Positions 8,994 to 18,482 of a stretch of 64,000 nucleotides of DNA are shown here, piece by piece; position 1 is the first letter of the stretch, and every line of letters starts with the position of its first letter. Position numbers and translations under genes: made by a program. The DNA comes from an uncultured bacterium (GTDB taxonomy: Bacteria; Verrucomicrobiota; Kiritimatiellia; CAIVKH01): assembly GCA_903906425.1 (NCBI GenBank), contig CAIVKH010000342.1, positions 16,091-80,090 on the forward strand. Direction: 5' to 3'. A model generated the notes under the pieces. The model did not search any database. It had not been told where the DNA came from and was given only the letters and a program-made list of their open reading frames with translations.

Positions 8994-10856
8994 ATGGCGA
9001 CGGAGAATTTTGTCGATTGGGCGTTGGATCCGAAACGGACGCTGGAAGAGGCGTTCGGTGCGGAGTTGTTGGTTGAACACGGGCTGACCCAGTGGCAGAT
9101 CGCGCAAAAGACCCACCGGTACGATTATCATGCGCAGGCGGAGAGAGACAAACGCCGCGCGTTGAATCCGGCTTACCGGCCCAGTTTCACGCGCGAAGAT
9201 GCGGAGCATGCCGCGGAGATGCTGTCGAAGAGCGTCGCGATTTCCTTGGGCAACTTCAACGACCGGCCCGTACGCGATATTTCGATGCTGCGGTTCGTTC
9301 CCAACATCACTTCGCTGTCGCTGTCGCAGAGCGAGCTCACGGATTTGAGTCCGATTCTTTTTCTTTCGCGCCTTGAATCGCTCAGCATGCATGAAAACGA
9401 ACTGGAGGACTTCAGCCCCATCGGCCGGCTCGCCAGTCTCAAATGCCTGTACATCTCGGCCCGCGCGTTTTGGCCGCGCTTCGAGGGACTGGAAAATCTG
9501 AAGCGTCTGGAGAACTTCACCTTCAACGGCAACGTGCTCACCATGGAGGGAATCCCCGCCATTCACGCCAGCAAGAAGGCCACGATCAGCACGTGGATTC
9601 ATTCGCTGCCTGTTCGCGATTTGCGCCGCCTGCCGTTGCTGCCCGACACGAACGATGTCGAGTTTTGCGGAGTGTGTTCGCTGGAGGGCATCGCGCGTTA
9701 TGCGCATGTTCATACGCTGAAAGTCACGGGGCCGTTAAAGAGTCTCAGCCCGCTGGCGGCGGCGGGCATGAAGCGGCTGACGCAATTGACGGTCAATGGC
9801 CAGTGCTTCACGGATCTTTCTCCGCTCGCATTTCTGCCTGAATTGCGCCGGTTCGTGCTGGAAACGGAACAGCCTCTCAACCTCTATGCGCTCGCGGAGT
9901 CGCCGAAGCTGCACGAAATCGAAGCAAAGGGAAGTGCGATCAACATTCGCGAAACGGCGGTCTTCAATGCCGCGCGCGAGCCTTGGGAGCCGGAATTCAT
10001 CGCGCCGGAGCCGCGCAAACTTCCGCCGCAGGAACTTTTTGTCGTCGCGAAAGATTCGCCCAATGCGCGATACCTCGACGATTTTTTCGACAAGCTTCCG
10101 CCGTTGCTCGACGATAACAGCGAAATGCTCAAGGCGGAAGCTCGCTGGCTCGGCTCCCGGCTTGTGGAAGCTCTGAACAGGTTTTTTGGCAACTCCGATT
10201 GGGGCGAGCACAACAACCACTTTGACGGCCGCACGCCGTGGATTGAGATTCACACGCTCGAAGCGGCCGAACGGGTCTGGGCCGCCGCGCACGTCGTGCG
10301 AACCGTTCTGGCTTGCGCGCAAATCCAGCATTCCGTCACCGTCCGCATCGAACTGCTCATCAAATTCGAAAAGAAGGCCTCGTGGTGGCGTGGGAAACGC
10401 GATCCGGACGCCTTCAATGCGCGCGAGGCGCGCGAAGAACACGAAGACTGGATCGCGCGAAAGAAGAATCTTGAGAATTACCGGGAGCAGCTTCACCGCC
10501 TCCGCATGGCCGAGGCCGAGGGCGCCCCGATCAAGCCCGAAGATTTCGCCGTCGAGCCTGCCGAACCACAGCCTGTCTATGAAGCCGAGCCCGATTCGGA
10601 TGTCCTCGAAGCGCCCGACGAAGACGACGAGGAAGAAAGCCAGCAGGAACATCCGCTCGCCGAAAACTACGATTCATTTCTCACCGTCCGCGAAGACGGC
10701 ATCTGGATTCGAGAACATTCCCAGGCCGCCGTCGAACTGCTTCTCAACCGCCGCGCCATTCCGCGCGAACCGCCCGCGCCGCCCGAAAATCGTCCGCCTC
10801 CACCGGAAGAGCCGCCGCCCGCACAGCCCGGCCCGCCGTCGCTCGTCCACGCCTGA
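8994..10856 (+). CDS. leucine-rich-repeat protein with acidic, proline-rich tail
   Basis: The product has 620 residues with no signal peptide, so it is probably cytoplasmic. Residues about 90-300 hold irregular leucine-rich repeats of the 'xxLxxLxLxxxxLxDLSPL' type (LTDLSPILFLSRLESLSM, LEDFSPIGRLASLKCLYI, FTDLSPLAFLPELRRFVL). A central alpha/beta region without a recognised family follows, then a charged coiled segment (about 465-510), an acidic stretch (DEDDEEES) and a proline-rich C-terminus. Members of this LRR class act in protein binding; the partner is unknown. The ATG at 8994 has no clear ribosome site. The gene is bracketed by two nearly identical repeat elements (8817-8863 and 10858-10904), which may mean it arrived or was duplicated as a cassette. 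Confidence 0.8.
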   Translation: MATENFVDWALDPKRTLEEAFGAELLVEHGLTQWQIAQKTHRYDYHAQAERDKRRALNPAYRPSFTREDAEHAAEMLSKSVAISLGNFNDRPVRDISMLRFVPNITSLSLSQSELTDLSPILFLSRLESLSMHENELEDFSPIGRLASLKCLYISARAFWPRFEGLENLKRLENFTFNGNVLTMEGIPAIHASKKATISTWIHSLPVRDLRRLPLLPDTNDVEFCGVCSLEGIARYAHVHTLKVTGPLKSLSPLAAAGMKRLTQLTVNGQCFTDLSPLAFLPELRRFVLETEQPLNLYALAESPKLHEIEAKGSAINIRETAVFNAAREPWEPEFIAPEPRKLPPQELFVVAKDSPNARYLDDFFDKLPPLLDDNSEMLKAEARWLGSRLVEALNRFFGNSDWGEHNNHFDGRTPWIEIHTLEAAERVWAAAHVVRTVLACAQIQHSVTVRIELLIKFEKKASWWRGKRDPDAFNAREAREEHEDWIARKKNLENYREQLHRLRMAEAEGAPIKPEDFAVEPAEPQPVYEAEPDSDVLEAPDEDDEEESQQEHPLAENYDSFLTVREDGIWIREHSQAAVELLLNRRAIPREPPAPPENRPPPPEEPPPAQPGPPSLVHA

Positions 10857-10857
10857 C

Positions 10858-10904
10858 TTCCAATCATTGGAAGTTGCGCTCTTGTAAATTTCCAATGATT
10901 GGAA
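10858..10904. repeat. phased palindrome cluster 4 (2 units), twin of cluster 3
   Basis: Units at 10858-10872 (C-centred) and 10890-10904 (G-centred), both exact, spacing 32; spacer GTTGCGCTCTTGTAAAT. It begins one base after the LRR stop codon. Convergent region, followed by the ahcY terminator. Confidence 0.97.
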
Positions 10905-10940
10905 ATCACGATGAAGTTTTTGCGGTCGCGGCAACCGGTC

Positions 10941-10981
10941 CTAAAAAATTAACCGGCAGGCCGCGCGAGCGGCCTGCCGGT
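10941..10981 (-). terminator. rho-independent terminator of ahcY
   Basis: A perfect 13-bp stem with a four-base loop lies at 10952-10981 (ACCGGCAGGCCGC and its complement). On the minus strand it is followed directly by AATTTTTTAG. It lies 25 bases past the ahcY stop. It differs completely from the palindromic repeats, which shows that the organism uses ordinary intrinsic terminators next to them. Confidence 0.9.
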
Positions 10982-11005
10982 CTGTTCGCAATTTGATCGC
11001 GGCGA

Positions 11006-12418
<1,413 letters not shown>

Positions 12419-12420
12419 TT

Positions 12421-13359
12421 TCATTGCTCCTGTGTTTGAGTTTTTGTTCCCACTGCCATGACCACCGAAATTTCCGGCGTCGCTCCCGCCAGCTTCTGCG
12501 TCAGCCCGACGGAAAGCCCCGCGGCTTTCATCCAGCCGCGCAATTCACCTTCTTCAAATCCGAGCCACTGATCGGCCCATTGTTCGCGGACCCAATCCTG
12601 CCCGTGCCGCGCCAGATCGAGCACGACGACCTGTCCGTTTTTGCGGACGATGCGCGCCGCCTCGGCCATCGCCTTCGCCGGCTGCGCGGCGTGATGAAGC
12701 GACTGGCTCAAGAACGCCACGTCCACCGAATCCGATTTGATCGGCAGCTCTTCCAGATCGCCGCCGGCAATTTTTACGTGCGCGGAAAGTCCCGCCGTTT
12801 TTGCCCGGTGCTGGACCTCCTTGAGCATCGCCTTCGACTGGTCAACGGCGATGACTGATTTCGCGAAGCGCGCGAGAAGCAGCGTCAACTGCCCTTCGCC
12901 CGCGCCGAGATCTGCGATGGTTTTGCCCGCAAAACCTGCCGCAAGCGCCGCCGCCAGCGCTTCCCATCCGCCGCCGGGCTGCATCAACGTTCCATAGCGG
13001 CCGGCAATTCTTTCAAAAAACTCGCGGCTCTTCTGCCGCCGCTGATCAAGCACGCGGCGCACCGTGGCCGCGTCTTTCGCCGCCGCGGGCAGCCCGAGCA
13101 GATGTGCTTTCAGCCCGTGCGCGAAGTCGCCTTCATCGAGCGCCGGGCCACGCCGGTAATAAATGGACGTTCCCTCGCGCCGCGTCCCGACGAGGCCCGC
13201 GTCGCGCAGCGGCTTCAGGTGGCGGCTCACCGTGGATTGCGGCAGGCGGAGCACTTCGACCAGCTCGGCCACGGACAATTCCGCGCCGATCAGCGCGTGA
13301 AGAATCCGCAGCCGCACATCGTCGGCCAGCGCCCGGAACATTTGAATCGCCCCTGTCAT
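12421..13359 (-). CDS. ArsR-type HTH fused to SAM-dependent methyltransferase
   Basis: The product has 312 residues in two parts. Residues 1-90 are an ArsR-family winged helix ([17 protein letters not shown], recognition helix [18 protein letters not shown]). Residues about 125-300 are a class I methyltransferase with motif [16 protein letters not shown], the acidic residue AVDQS at motif II, and a motif IV-like [10 protein letters not shown]. It overlaps ahcY by a few bases. ArsR-family SAH-responsive regulators (SahR) of methionine-cycle genes are known in Proteobacteria. This fusion could sense SAM or SAH through its own methyltransferase fold and control this operon. That is inference; catalytic activity is not excluded. 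The start at 13359 sits 22 bases below a good promoter. Confidence 0.85.
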   Translation of the reverse strand: MTGAIQMFRALADDVRLRILHALIGAELSVAELVEVLRLPQSTVSRHLKPLRDAGLVGTRREGTSIYYRRGPALDEGDFAHGLKAHLLGLPAAAKDAATVRRVLDQRRQKSREFFERIAGRYGTLMQPGGGWEALAAALAAGFAGKTIADLGAGEGQLTLLLARFAKSVIAVDQSKAMLKEVQHRAKTAGLSAHVKIAGGDLEELPIKSDSVDVAFLSQSLHHAAQPAKAMAEAARIVRKNGQVVVLDLARHGQDWVREQWADQWLGFEEGELRGWMKAAGLSVGLTQKLAGATPEISVVMAVGTKTQTQEQ

Positions 13360-13387
13360 CTCATTTATCCGTACTTTCGGATGAATG

Positions 13388-13415
13388 AATATATGCGGAT
13401 TTGCAAACGGATCAA
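13388..13415 (-). promoter_or_regulatory. sigma-70-type promoter for the ArsR-methyltransferase / ahcY operon
   Basis: Read on the minus strand, TTGATC (13415-13410), a 16-bp spacer and TATATT (13393-13388) form a near-consensus promoter. Predicted transcription starts about 20 bases ahead of the ATG at 13359. The first palindrome unit of the adjacent cluster lies 37 bp upstream of the -35 box, so the repeats do not overlap this promoter. The AT-rich stretch around the -10 box could hold an ArsR operator. Confidence 0.65.
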
Positions 13416-13451
13416 GAGGATTTTGGCCGGGCCGCCGCCCGGACCGCCGGC

Positions 13452-13563
13452 TGCCAACCATTGGAAAAGTCCGGTCCCGGCGACTGCCAATGACTGGAAA
13501 AATGCGATTCGTGCTTTCCAATGATTGGAAAAGACCGGGCGCGGAAAGTTCCAATGATTGGAA
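13452..13563. repeat. phased palindrome cluster 5 (4 units, two degenerate)
   Basis: Units at 13452-13466 (TGCCAACCATTGGAA), 13485-13499 (TGCCAATGACTGGAA), 13516-13530 and 13549-13563 (both exact, G-centred), with spacing 33, 31 and 33. Divergent region between the ArsR-methyltransferase and asnB. The decayed units lie on the methyltransferase side. Confidence 0.95.
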
Positions 13564-13608
13564 ATCACGGTTTGCGTCGCGCGGGGTGCTCCGCCATATT
13601 GCCGGGCT

Positions 13609-15498
13609 ATGTGCGGAATTGCCGGTTTTACAACTTTGAAGTCGCGAAATGTGCCGTCCGATCAGCTCGTGCGGCGCATGGCGGACACGCTGCGCCCGCG
13701 CGGGCCGGACGGTGACGGTTATTTCGTTGACGAAAACATCGCGCTCGGCCACCGGCGGCTGAGCATCATTGACGTTGCGGGCGGCGCGCAGCCCATCGCG
13801 ACGGCGGACGGGCGTTTTCAATTCATCTACAACGGCGAACTGTACAACTACGTCGAGTTGCGCGAGGACCTCGAATCGCGCGGCGTGAAATTCACGACGC
13901 ACTCCGACACGGAAGTCTTGCTTTATGCGCTGGCGGAATTTGGCGTCGATGGCCTGCAACGCTGCGCCGGGATGTTCGCGTTCGCGCTGTGGGACCGCCA
14001 GGAAAAAAGCCTGTTGCTCGCGCGTGACCGCGTCGGGATCAAGCCGCTTTACTATGCGGCCCGCGACGGCGACATTGTCTTTGCCTCGGAAATGAAGGCG
14101 ATTTTGCAACATCCGGCCGTCGAGCGGCGCATGGATCTTTTGTCGGTCAGCAAATATCTGACGTACGGCTACGTTCCCGCGCCGCACACGATTTTCGAGG
14201 GCGTCCACAAGCTCGAAGCCGGCGAGTGGCTGAAATTTTCCGCGGCGGGTTTGCACAAGGAAAAATATTGGGACATTCCGCTGGCGGACAATCCGCTGAG
14301 CGATTCGAACGTGGACGAGCAGGCGATGGAGCTTCGGGCGTTGCTCCGCGACTCCGTGCGCACGCATTTGCGAAGCGACGTTCCCGTCGGCGTTTTTCTC
14401 AGCGGCGGCGTTGATTCGAGCGCCATTGTCGCGCTGGCCGCAAAACAGGTCTCTACGAAGCTGCACACCTTTTCCATCGGGTTCGAGGAGGCGAGCTACG
14501 ACGAGTCGAGCTACGCGCGGCAGGTCGCGAAGATGTACGCAACGGAACATCACCACGAAGTGCTCTCATCGAAACGCGCCGTCGAGATGCTCCCCGGCGT
14601 CATGAAAATTCTCGACGAGCCGTTCGGCGACGCCTCGATTCTACCGACCTATCTGCTTTCGCAGTTCACCGCAAAACACGTGAAGGTCGTTCTTGGCGGC
14701 GACGGCGGCGACGAATTGTTCGCGGGCTATCCGTCGTTTCAGGCGCATAAAATCACGGAGAAATTGTCGTTCCTGCCGACGAGCTGGCGCGACGCGCTCG
14801 TGCGATGGGCGCGGCGGCTTCCCGTGTCGCACGGCTACGCGAGCCTCGAATTTCTGCTCCAGCAATTTTTCAAGGGCGCGGGAATCTCGCCCGAAATCCG
14901 TTTTTTCCTCTGGATGGGGCCGTTCAGCAACGAACAAAAACGCGGCGTGCTTTCGCCGCACGTCCAACAGGCGCTGCTGCGCTCAAATCCGTACGAAGAT
15001 GTCTTGAACCTCGTGAAACAGAGCGGGCTCGTCAGCGACTTCGAGCGGATTTTATACCTCTGCACGAAGCTCTATCTTGGCGAAGGCGTGCTGCAAAAAG
15101 TCGACCGCGCGAGCATGGCCAATTCGCTCGAGGTCCGCGTGCCATTGCTCGACCACGGTGTCGTCGAATTCGCGGCGCGGCTGCCGAACGTATACAAGCT
15201 GCATGGATTCAAAACCAAATACATCCTGAAACGCGCGATGCGCGGCCTTTTGCCCGACAACATCATTCACCGCCGCAAGGCCGGTTTCATGATTCCGCTG
15301 GCAACGTGGCTGAAGAACGATTTGCGCGAACTGGTCGAGGACACTTGTTCGACAGACCGGCTGCAGCGCGACGGCATCTTCAATCCGGTCAGCGTCCGCA
15401 AGCTGATAGACGATCACTTCGCCGGCCAGCGCGATTATCGCAAAGTGATCTGGACGATCGTAGCCTTCCAGTTATGGCGGCAAAACTATTGCCCCTGA
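13609..15498 (+). CDS. asnB: asparagine synthase (glutamine-hydrolysing)
   Basis: The product has 629 residues with both AsnB domains. The N-terminal Ntn amidotransferase starts MCGIAG, with Cys2 as nucleophile after Met removal. The ATP-pyrophosphatase domain has GVFLSGGVDSSAIVAL. The conserved GGDGGDELFAGYP and the C-terminal VDRASMANSLEVRVPLLDH are also seen. It may make asparagine, or amidate a sugar in a surface polymer, since it stands with a methyltransferase and a GT-C enzyme. The start is fixed by the catalytic Cys. No Shine-Dalgarno is visible. TTGCGT-17-CATATT ends only eight bases ahead of the ATG, so the mRNA may be leaderless. Confidence 0.93.
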   Translation: MCGIAGFTTLKSRNVPSDQLVRRMADTLRPRGPDGDGYFVDENIALGHRRLSIIDVAGGAQPIATADGRFQFIYNGELYNYVELREDLESRGVKFTTHSDTEVLLYALAEFGVDGLQRCAGMFAFALWDRQEKSLLLARDRVGIKPLYYAARDGDIVFASEMKAILQHPAVERRMDLLSVSKYLTYGYVPAPHTIFEGVHKLEAGEWLKFSAAGLHKEKYWDIPLADNPLSDSNVDEQAMELRALLRDSVRTHLRSDVPVGVFLSGGVDSSAIVALAAKQVSTKLHTFSIGFEEASYDESSYARQVAKMYATEHHHEVLSSKRAVEMLPGVMKILDEPFGDASILPTYLLSQFTAKHVKVVLGGDGGDELFAGYPSFQAHKITEKLSFLPTSWRDALVRWARRLPVSHGYASLEFLLQQFFKGAGISPEIRFFLWMGPFSNEQKRGVLSPHVQQALLRSNPYEDVLNLVKQSGLVSDFERILYLCTKLYLGEGVLQKVDRASMANSLEVRVPLLDHGVVEFAARLPNVYKLHGFKTKYILKRAMRGLLPDNIIHRRKAGFMIPLATWLKNDLRELVEDTCSTDRLQRDGIFNPVSVRKLIDDHFAGQRDYRKVIWTIVAFQLWRQNYCP

Positions 15499-15518
15499 TA
15501 CAATGTGTTGCGTATAAT
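15489..15518 (+). promoter_or_regulatory. candidate promoter at the asnB stop codon
   Basis: TTGCCC at 15489-15494 and a perfect TATAAT at 15513-15518 are separated by 18 bp. The promoter overlaps the end of asnB and would start transcription near 15525, ahead of the methyltransferase gene at 15630. Confidence 0.5.
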
Positions 15519-15529
15519 AATCCCATTTG

Positions 15530-15625
15530 ATGAAGAATAACTCCCCTGAATTGCTGGCGTTTGGAACCATCGAGCGGGCCGGTTGGCACGCGTGTGCGTT
15601 TTTTGCTCCGGGTCGAGGTTTCTGA
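15530..15625 (+). CDS. possible 31-residue leader peptide
   Basis: An ATG at 15530 opens a frame of 31 codons ending TGA at 15623-15625, four bases ahead of the next ATG. It begins MKNNSPELLAFGTIERAG and has no known family. It would start within about five bases of the predicted transcription start and lacks a ribosome site. It may be a leader peptide, the true 5' end of the methyltransferase displaced by a frameshift, or chance. Confidence 0.2.
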   Translation: MKNNSPELLAFGTIERAGWHACAFFAPGRGF

Positions 15626-15629
15626 GCGC

Positions 15630-16400
15630 ATGGCATCCTTCAATCGGTTCGGATACGAGTGGTCGAAATATTCGCGCATCATTCCTCTCTATGAAGAGCA
15701 GTTCAAGGCGTGGATCAAACCTTTGACACCTGCTGATTTCAAAGGGCTGCGCGTGCTAGACGGCGGTTGCGGCACCGGCCGCAATTCACTCTGGCCTGCA
15801 AAGTACGGGGCGGCCGAGGTCGTGGCATTTGATGTCGATCCGCGCTCGGTGGCCGTCGCCCGGCGCAATTTGGCTGCTTATGCGAATGCGAAAGTCTGCG
15901 AGCACTCGCTATACGACATTCCGTTCTCCGATGAATTCGATCTGGCATTCTCGATTGGTGTGATCCACCACGTTGACGATCCGAGAAAAGCGGTCGGCAA
16001 TCTGGTCAAGGCTGTGAAGCCGGATGGTCGGGTGCTGATCTGGGTTTATGGCCGCGAAGGCTACACGTTCATCAAGATTCTCGTTAACGCCGCCCGGAAA
16101 ATCTGCTGCCATGTGCCCATCGGATTACTCAATGTCCTGACAATGCCGTTCTCGTTTTTGTGGTGGAGCTACATCAAGGTTTTTCCCCAACGCCATCCAT
16201 ATCACGCCCTGCTGAAACCCGCACCTTTCTGGCACATTCATTCCATCTTGTTCGATCAGTTGCTGCCCGAAATCGCAAACTATTGGACGAAAGAACAGTC
16301 GGTCGCCCTCTTTGACGGCCTGCCCGTTGAAATTGAACACGTGACATGGGTGAACAGAGGATCATGGACAGTAGTCGCCAGAAAACGCGCGCAATCGTGA
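15630..16400 (+). CDS. class I SAM-dependent methyltransferase
   Basis: The product has 256 residues with a Methyltransf_11-type core. Motif I is VLDGGCGTGRNSLWPAKYG, the acidic loop is AFDVDPRSVAVARRN, and the motif IV region is FDLAFSIGVIHHVDDPRKAV. The N-terminal FGYEWSKYS is common in methyltransferases found beside sugar and lipid biosynthesis genes. A hydrophobic stretch at about 165-190 may contact the membrane. The ATG at 15630 has a weak ribosome site. It overlaps the next gene by one base (TGATG). It probably methylates a glycan or lipid-linked intermediate; the acceptor is unknown. Confidence 0.8.
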   Translation: MASFNRFGYEWSKYSRIIPLYEEQFKAWIKPLTPADFKGLRVLDGGCGTGRNSLWPAKYGAAEVVAFDVDPRSVAVARRNLAAYANAKVCEHSLYDIPFSDEFDLAFSIGVIHHVDDPRKAVGNLVKAVKPDGRVLIWVYGREGYTFIKILVNAARKICCHVPIGLLNVLTMPFSFLWWSYIKVFPQRHPYHALLKPAPFWHIHSILFDQLLPEIANYWTKEQSVALFDGLPVEIEHVTWVNRGSWTVVARKRAQS

Positions 16401-18418
16401 TGCGAGATGATTCGCCATCGCAAGGAACCGGCAGGCTTGAGTCACTGACGCGCCCTCAACTCTTGTTCCTGTTTGCCGTCGCACTCCTCTTGCGTCTTCC
16501 CTATCTTGGTCGCGCGGATTTGTGGTGTGACGAAATCCTGTTTGTCCAGCTTTCCACGCCGCCGCAATCGCCGATTGGCGTGTGGGACAATCTATGGCGG
16601 TCGTTCCTCGGCATCGGACATTTTCCCGTGCCCTGTGTGGTCCAGAACATTTTCATGTGGCTGTTTCATCAATCCATCGCTGGTCATTCCGGCACACTTT
16701 TTCTTCTCCGTCTTCCATCCGCATTTTGGTCTGCTTTGACAGTCATTCCGCTTGCGCAATTTGGTGCATTGATGGGCGGGCGGCGTGTCGGCCTGATGAC
16801 CGGCTTGATGTTCGCGACATTCATGTTTCCCGTCTTTTACGGCCGCGAAGTCTATTTCTACGCGCTGCTTGTTTTGCTAACTGCCTGCGGGTTGTTCGGG
16901 TGGTTCTCCATGGCAGCTGATCCAGCCCGCCGCAAATCGCGGTGGTGGGCCTGCGGAACGGCCGCAGCACTTGCGGCTGCGTCGTGTTCCCACGTGAGCG
17001 GCATTTTGGTTCCGATCGCGCTTTTGGTTCTCTCCCTGATCTGGCTTGTCCGTCCGCCTCCGGCGATGACGCGGTCCAGTATCGGGCGACTCAGCCTGCT
17101 CGCCGTCATCGGGCTTCTGCCGGCGATTCCGTTTTATTGGCAGCGGATCGAGCACGAATCGCCGATGCATTTTGCGCCCACATTGACGTACGGTTCGATC
17201 ATCGCGGACGGACTGGGAAAACAGTTCTTCGGCACACACCCGGCGCTGCTGGTCCTCGCGGCGATCCTGCTGTTAGCGGGCGTCACCGCGTGTATCGTGC
17301 GGAAGGACGGCGCACGAACACTGCGCGTGGGCGTGCTGATGGTGACGGCGGTGATTTCCGCGGGGATTCTGATCGGCGCGCACGGTTCACTCTATGCCTC
17401 CAGATATTTCAGCGCGGTGAACGGCCTTCTGTATCTTCTGACCGCGCTCGGCCTGTTCCACGTTGCGAGTCTGCTCCCTTTACCCGCCCGCCTTGTTGCC
17501 CCCGCCTTGGCCGTGCTTGCTGCGCTGGTCCACGTCGTTCTGTTTCTTCCTCTGGTTTATCAATTGCCGGCCAAGGGCGTGAACTATGGCGGCATCGCGA
17601 GGTGGCTGAACGCAAACCTGAAGCCGGGCACGCCCTATGTGATGGAAAGCGGCTACGAGTTGCGCTTCGTCTCCGGCTATTTCGAAACGCCGAATCTCCT
17701 CGCCGCCTGCCCCTACGTCCACGGCAGTGAAACCAACGCGCTCCAAATTCTGTGGCAGCGCCAGCGGCGGTTCTTCGAACAGTTTCCTGACGCCGTCTAT
17801 GTCGAATCGGCCCATCACGGCGCGGAGCCGGGATCAAAGACTGGAATCTTCCAGTGGCCGCGGCAGCACTTTCGCAACAAGGTCGACATCAGCAACGCGC
17901 CGCTGGCCCGGCTCGCGGCCCTCGGAATGTGGCCGCAGGCCTGCGACAAAACGACCGTCATGGTTCAGTCGCTTTCATCCATCTACTTCAACAAGCCGTC
18001 CGACAACGACGCCATCGCAAAGGAATCCGGTGTACCGGTCGTTTTTGATTTTCTCGGGTGGCGCGTCGCGCAGATCCAGCAGTTCGAATATGCGAACGTC
18101 AGCGAGGCGCCCCGCGGCGCCATCAACATCCGAAATCTCGCCACCAACGAAATCGCCGGCCAGATCACCATGCCAGTCGCCCTCTACGCCCCTGACGCGA
18201 AATATCAGATTGATATTCTCTGGCAGGGTCAGGTCGTCGGCTCGCTATCCCTTTCCGGCGGCAGATTCCAGAACCTGCAGACCACGCAACTCCGCCTGCG
18301 CCCCGGCGAAAACGAACTCCAGCTCCGCATCGGCCAGGGCGATGTCTCGCAACTCAAGGCCATCATGATTCCCGTCGCCCGCTTCCTGCCCGCCGCCCCT
18401 GCGCCGGCTGCGCTCTGA
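16400..18418 (+). CDS. GT-C fold membrane glycosyltransferase (GT39/ArnT-like)
   Basis: The product has 672 residues. About ten hydrophobic segments fill the first 400 residues; a soluble, probably periplasmic C-terminal domain follows. The first loop carries ADLWCDEILF with Asp40, Asp44 and Glu45, the position of the catalytic acidic pair in GT-C enzymes that use polyprenyl-phosphate sugars. I chose the ATG at 16400 because it overlaps the previous stop as TGATG; ATGs at 16346 and 16364 are in frame. Such enzymes transfer a sugar to a protein, lipid A or polymer on the outer face of the inner membrane. Acceptor unknown. Confidence 0.8.
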   Translation: MRDDSPSQGTGRLESLTRPQLLFLFAVALLLRLPYLGRADLWCDEILFVQLSTPPQSPIGVWDNLWRSFLGIGHFPVPCVVQNIFMWLFHQSIAGHSGTLFLLRLPSAFWSALTVIPLAQFGALMGGRRVGLMTGLMFATFMFPVFYGREVYFYALLVLLTACGLFGWFSMAADPARRKSRWWACGTAAALAAASCSHVSGILVPIALLVLSLIWLVRPPPAMTRSSIGRLSLLAVIGLLPAIPFYWQRIEHESPMHFAPTLTYGSIIADGLGKQFFGTHPALLVLAAILLLAGVTACIVRKDGARTLRVGVLMVTAVISAGILIGAHGSLYASRYFSAVNGLLYLLTALGLFHVASLLPLPARLVAPALAVLAALVHVVLFLPLVYQLPAKGVNYGGIARWLNANLKPGTPYVMESGYELRFVSGYFETPNLLAACPYVHGSETNALQILWQRQRRFFEQFPDAVYVESAHHGAEPGSKTGIFQWPRQHFRNKVDISNAPLARLAALGMWPQACDKTTVMVQSLSSIYFNKPSDNDAIAKESGVPVVFDFLGWRVAQIQQFEYANVSEAPRGAINIRNLATNEIAGQITMPVALYAPDAKYQIDILWQGQVVGSLSLSGGRFQNLQTTQLRLRPGENELQLRIGQGDVSQLKAIMIPVARFLPAAPAPAAL

Positions 18419-18429
18419 GCGTCCGCCAC

Positions 18430-18476
18430 TTCCAATGATTGGAAGTTTGCGCCGCTCACTTTTCCAATCATTGGAA
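18430..18476. repeat. phased palindrome cluster 6 (2 units)
   Basis: Units at 18430-18444 (G-centred) and 18462-18476 (C-centred), both exact, spacing 32. Convergent region; only 11 and 6 bases separate it from the two stop codons. Confidence 0.97.
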
Positions 18477-18482
18477 GGTTGC

